From NCBI GenBank assembly GCA_964586425.1, contig CAZPHI010000011.1, positions 1 through 46,459 on the forward strand: a DNA stretch of 46,459 nucleotides, given 5' to 3'. Below, piece by piece: positions 44,098 to 46,459 of the stretch (position 1 is its first letter; each line of letters starts with the position of its first letter). The position numbers were made by a program, and so were the translations under genes. Origin of the DNA: CAZPHI01 sp964586425 (GTDB lineage Bacteria; Bacillota; Clostridia; Lachnospirales; Lachnospiraceae). The notes under the pieces were generated by a model. It did not search any database. It was not told the origin of the DNA and was given only the letters and a program-made list of their open reading frames with translations.

Positions 44098-45063
44098 CTA
44101 CACAAAACCTCCAAGTCTCAAAACATATATCCACATAGTAAGTGTTAATGATGAAAACATCGTTGTTAATACAATGATGCTTGATGATAGTACATAATCA
44201 TTATCCATATTCTTTGCCATTATGTAACCGCTTACAGTTGCAGGGGATGCAAGCATAATTAATGCAGCCATCAGTTCCTGGTTTCTATATCCAAGTTTTA
44301 TTGCAATCGGAAGAAATACCGCCGCAAGTAATACCAGCTTTATAAATGTTGCAACAAGTGTAGGCTTTATCTTCTTAATGGCCTGTTTTCCCTTAAAGCC
44401 TGCACCAATTACAATGAGTGCTATAGGCGTTGCAGTTGATGCAATACTAGTTAATGTCTTATCAACAATAACCGGAAAATCAACATTTAAGAATGAAAAC
44501 GGCAATCCAAGCAATATGCCTATAATAATTGGATTTTTAAGAATATTAATGCATGCTTTACGAATATTCTCCTTGCCAGCTTTTCTTCTGTCCTCTTTTG
44601 GTATATCACCATTCGCTTTGAACGTAAGAACAATCACAGAGAAAATATTATATAGCGGTACTGCTCCAATTATCATGAGAGGTGCCTGTCCTGCATCAGA
44701 ATACATATTTTGAATAAATGCTAAGCCAAGAATTGCTGCACTGCTTCTAAATGAGCCTTGTACAAAGCTGCCTTTCATCTTGTCATCTTTCATAAAAAGC
44801 TCTGTCAAAAGCCATACTCCGCAGAAGCTTATAATATTAGTAACTGCGCAGAACAATACAAAACCAATATCAAAATTTGTACCGATTCCTGCTGATGCAA
44901 TCTGCTGAAATAAAAGGACAGGTAATGCAACATCAAACACATATTTATTAGCCTTATTAGCAAAATTATCATCTATTATTCCTATTTTTTTAATTATAGC
45001 ACCTATAATCATTACTAAGAAAATAGGAATCGTAGAATTAATACTATATAGAAAACTATCCAT
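44098..45063 (-). CDS. AEC-family permease (auxin efflux carrier-like)
   Basis: A 321-residue membrane protein with about ten TM helices in two five-helix halves (PIFLVMIIGAIIKKIG... and PIALIVIGAGFKG...). Family members move small organic acids such as malate, citrate or malonate; the substrate here is not known. GGAGG sits 7 bases before the ATG. Hairpins isolate it from the DHH gene upstream, and the SCIFF promoter follows, so it is probably a single-gene unit. Confidence 0.88.
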   Translation of the reverse strand: MDSFLYSINSTIPIFLVMIIGAIIKKIGIIDDNFANKANKYVFDVALPVLLFQQIASAGIGTNFDIGFVLFCAVTNIISFCGVWLLTELFMKDDKMKGSFVQGSFRSSAAILGLAFIQNMYSDAGQAPLMIIGAVPLYNIFSVIVLTFKANGDIPKEDRRKAGKENIRKACINILKNPIIIGILLGLPFSFLNVDFPVIVDKTLTSIASTATPIALIVIGAGFKGKQAIKKIKPTLVATFIKLVLLAAVFLPIAIKLGYRNQELMAALIMLASPATVSGYIMAKNMDNDYVLSSSIIVLTTMFSSLTLTMWIYVLRLGGFV

Positions 45064-45091
45064 AACCAGCCTCCGCTATTCAATCATAACA

Positions 45092-45128
45092 AAACTCATC
45101 TTTTCGCATTGTGCCAAAAGATGAGTTT
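45092..45128 (-). terminator. Terminator after the DHH phosphoesterase gene
   Basis: Perfect 13-bp stem AAACTCATCTTTT (45092-45104)/complement (45116-45128) with an 11-base loop, between the DHH stop and the AEC-permease start. U-rich sequence lies within the 3' arm rather than after it. Confidence 0.65.
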
Positions 45129-45192
45129 ATTTATTAATATAATATGTAATTATAATCACATTCTTAAAATACGTCAAATTGTATTTGAATAT

Positions 45193-46104
45193 TTATACAT
45201 TAACAAGTTCATCTAGAAGTGCTTTTACATTAGCTTCCATTGTATCATTATGGAACTGACATGTACCAACGGCTTTGTGTCCACCACCGCCATACTTAAG
45301 CATTAATTTGCCAACATCTACTGTTGATGTCTTATTAAGAATGCTGTATCCTACTGCAACAGAGCATCCTTCTCCACCTTTTCCACTTACTATCCAAGCA
45401 GATATATTCTGTTCTGGATACATACTATAAATCATAAATCTATTACCAGAATATATTGGTTCTACGCCTCTCATGTCTGAGATAATAACGTCTTTTTCAA
45501 CTCTTGTATGTGCAAGAACCATCTCTTTGAATTTTGCAGTCTGTTCATTATATATTTTAATTCTTTCCTGAACATCTGGTAATTCAAGGATCTCTTGTGT
45601 AGTCATTGTTCTGCACGCATCAATTAACATCTCCATTAACTGATAATTAGATATTCTGAAGTTTCTCCATCTTCCTAGACCTGTTCTTGGATCCATCAAG
45701 AAACCTATAAGAATCCATCCTGTAGGATTCTGAATCTCATCAAGTGTAAGATTACCTGAATCAACCTTATCTACTGCAGCCATCATATCATCAAATTGTG
45801 GAAATCTTTCTTTTCCACCATAATATTCATATACAATTCTTGCACATGAAGGTGATATTCTGCTTTCACCTTTGTATTTTCCTTCTAACTGATTTCTTTC
45901 AAATTCACTTGAATGATGATCGAACCAAAGTCCACATCCCTCTACATATGGTACATTAGCCAAGCAATCATCCGGTCCTATCTCTACAAGGCCATCCTGT
46001 AAATCCTTTGGATGTGCAAATTTCCAATTGTCAATTATTCCCGCTTCCTTTAATAATGCTCCACACGCTAAGCCATCAAAGTCTGATCTGGTTACCAAAC
46101 GCAT
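45193..46104 (-). CDS. DHH-family phosphoesterase
   Basis: A 303-residue DHH/DHHA1 protein. DFDG at residues 8-11, WFDHHSSEF near 60 and the DHHA1 motif GGGGHKAVGTCQF near 267 are present. Relatives include exopolyphosphatase-like and nanoRNase/c-di-AMP hydrolases; the mid region (NPTGWILIGFLMDPRTGLGRW) is distinctive but I cannot assign a substrate. AGGAGG precedes the ATG. It is bounded by terminators on both sides. Confidence 0.85.
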   Translation of the reverse strand: MRLVTRSDFDGLACGALLKEAGIIDNWKFAHPKDLQDGLVEIGPDDCLANVPYVEGCGLWFDHHSSEFERNQLEGKYKGESRISPSCARIVYEYYGGKERFPQFDDMMAAVDKVDSGNLTLDEIQNPTGWILIGFLMDPRTGLGRWRNFRISNYQLMEMLIDACRTMTTQEILELPDVQERIKIYNEQTAKFKEMVLAHTRVEKDVIISDMRGVEPIYSGNRFMIYSMYPEQNISAWIVSGKGGEGCSVAVGYSILNKTSTVDVGKLMLKYGGGGHKAVGTCQFHNDTMEANVKALLDELVNV

Positions 46105-46200
46105 AAATGATACCTCCTAAATTGATAATAAATTAATTGTATATTATTAATATAATCATTTACGTATAGTATAACACAAAACAATCTTTTTTGTATATAC

Positions 46201-46228
46201 AAAAAAGGAACTCTCCTCAGAGAGTTCC
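46201..46228 (-). terminator. Intrinsic terminator of tRNA-Leu
   Basis: GGAACTCTC/GAGAGTTCC perfect stem (46207-46228, four-base loop) followed by TTTTTT on the minus strand, eight bases after the tRNA. Confidence 0.9.
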
Positions 46229-46235
46229 TACCCAG

Positions 46236-46320
46236 TGCAGTCGGTGGGACTTGAACCCGCACCCAAGCAATATGGACTAGATCCTTAGTCTAGCGCGTAT
46301 GCCAATTCCGCCACGACTGC
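46236..46320 (-). tRNA. tRNA-Leu, anticodon AAG
   Basis: An 85-base class II tRNA. The acceptor stem GCAGTCG/CGACTGC is perfect. Anticodon arm CTAGA-CTAAGGA-TCTAG places AAG at 34-36 (A34 probably inosine, reading CUN codons). A long variable arm (CCA/TGG stem) marks it as Leu. The T-arm GCGGG-TTCAAGT-CCCAC has one C-A mismatch (about 50-64). The discriminator is A; CCA is not encoded (CTG follows). Confidence 0.93.
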
Positions 46321-46330
46321 TTATGTGGCT

Positions 46331-46353
46331 GTTATAAGTGTGCCACTCATAAC
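46331..46353 (-). repeat. Hairpin in the tRNA-Leu leader
   Basis: GTTATAAGTG (46331-46340) and CACTCATAAC (46344-46353) pair with one mismatch over a 3-base loop, just upstream of the tRNA 5' end. It could guide RNase processing of the leader. Confidence 0.5.
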
Positions 46354-46361
46354 GCTTGTTT

Positions 46362-46390
46362 ATAATATCACTATGAGTTACAAATGTCAA
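46362..46390 (-). promoter_or_regulatory. Promoter of tRNA-Leu
   Basis: Consensus TTGACA (46390-46385), 17 bases, TATTAT (46367-46362) on the minus strand, about 42 bases before the tRNA. The remaining bases to 46459 are AT-rich with nothing recognisable. Confidence 0.8.
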
Positions 46391-46459
46391 CACATTTTTT
46401 GAATTTTTTTAATTTTGTTTTTAATTAGAAAAATTCAAACTATTTATTTACAACATAGC

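Noticed and set aside
46105..46200. Promoter of the DHH gene
   Set aside because: A TATACT is present but no acceptable -35 at 16-18 bases was seen, so I did not list it.

Overview
This is an AT-rich Firmicutes chromosome segment, most likely from a Lachnospiraceae-type Clostridium relative. The evidence is protein style and content: a universal clostridial SCIFF ranthipeptide with its maturase, a fused SecDF, YtrA-type GntR/ABC operons, a HemZ-like radical SAM protein, a bifunctional Rel and a fru operon that carries ptsH and ptsI. A methyl-accepting chemotaxis protein suggests a motile cell. The family-level placement is inference; I could not run a search. Every gene except one decayed M15 peptidase (plus strand, 36923-37303) and the tRNA are on the minus strand, so transcription runs from high to low coordinates. 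No stretch over 300 bases lacks a gene; the longest gene-free gap is the fru/M15 divergent promoter region (36696-36922).

Layout in order of coordinates: glyA (82-1320); a chemoreceptor with a repetitive acidic tail (1455-3794); then a long housekeeping block read as one direction: sugar-phosphate-isomerase-like gene, apt, a heterodimeric ABC exporter, rel, a metallo-beta-lactamase-fold hydrolase, hemZ-like, an HD-GYP phosphodiesterase, hisS and aspS (17270 down to 3929). From 17380 to 37303 lies an accessory region: an SLC13/ArsB-like permease, a decayed YtrA-type GntR/ABC operon (18531-20871), an alpha/beta hydrolase, a trio of small single-pass membrane proteins, two of them with zinc ribbons (22111-24162), a GNAT enzyme, an ABC-F ATPase, uppP, a second GntR/ABC operon with a striking 42-bp palindromic operator (27753-31012), and a complete fructose PTS operon fruR-fruK-fruA-ptsH-ptsI (31096-36695). 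From 37311 the housekeeping style resumes: recJ, an unknown two-TM membrane protein, secDF, the SCIFF maturase and the 48-residue SCIFF peptide itself (43824-43970, GTG start), an AEC-family permease, a DHH phosphoesterase and tRNA-Leu(AAG).

How parts work together: EI, HPr and the fructose EII pass phosphate to fructose, FruK completes fructose-1,6-bisphosphate formation and a DeoR-family regulator with 10-bp-phased repeats controls the operon. Rel, Apt and the aminoacyl-tRNA synthetases form a nucleotide/stringent-response neighbourhood. The SCIFF peptide has its own promoter and SD, and a hairpin separates it from its maturase, a layout that could allow more peptide than enzyme.

Main oddities: three broken genes inside the accessory region (two with in-frame internal losses of roughly 70 codons, one with an apparent one-T homopolymer contraction), an ABC ATPase whose H-loop His is Asn, a terminator-shaped hairpin inside the first codons of an ABC exporter gene, and the uncharacterised zinc-ribbon trio, which is the best candidate here for something not yet described. 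The SCIFF locus is an already known system.
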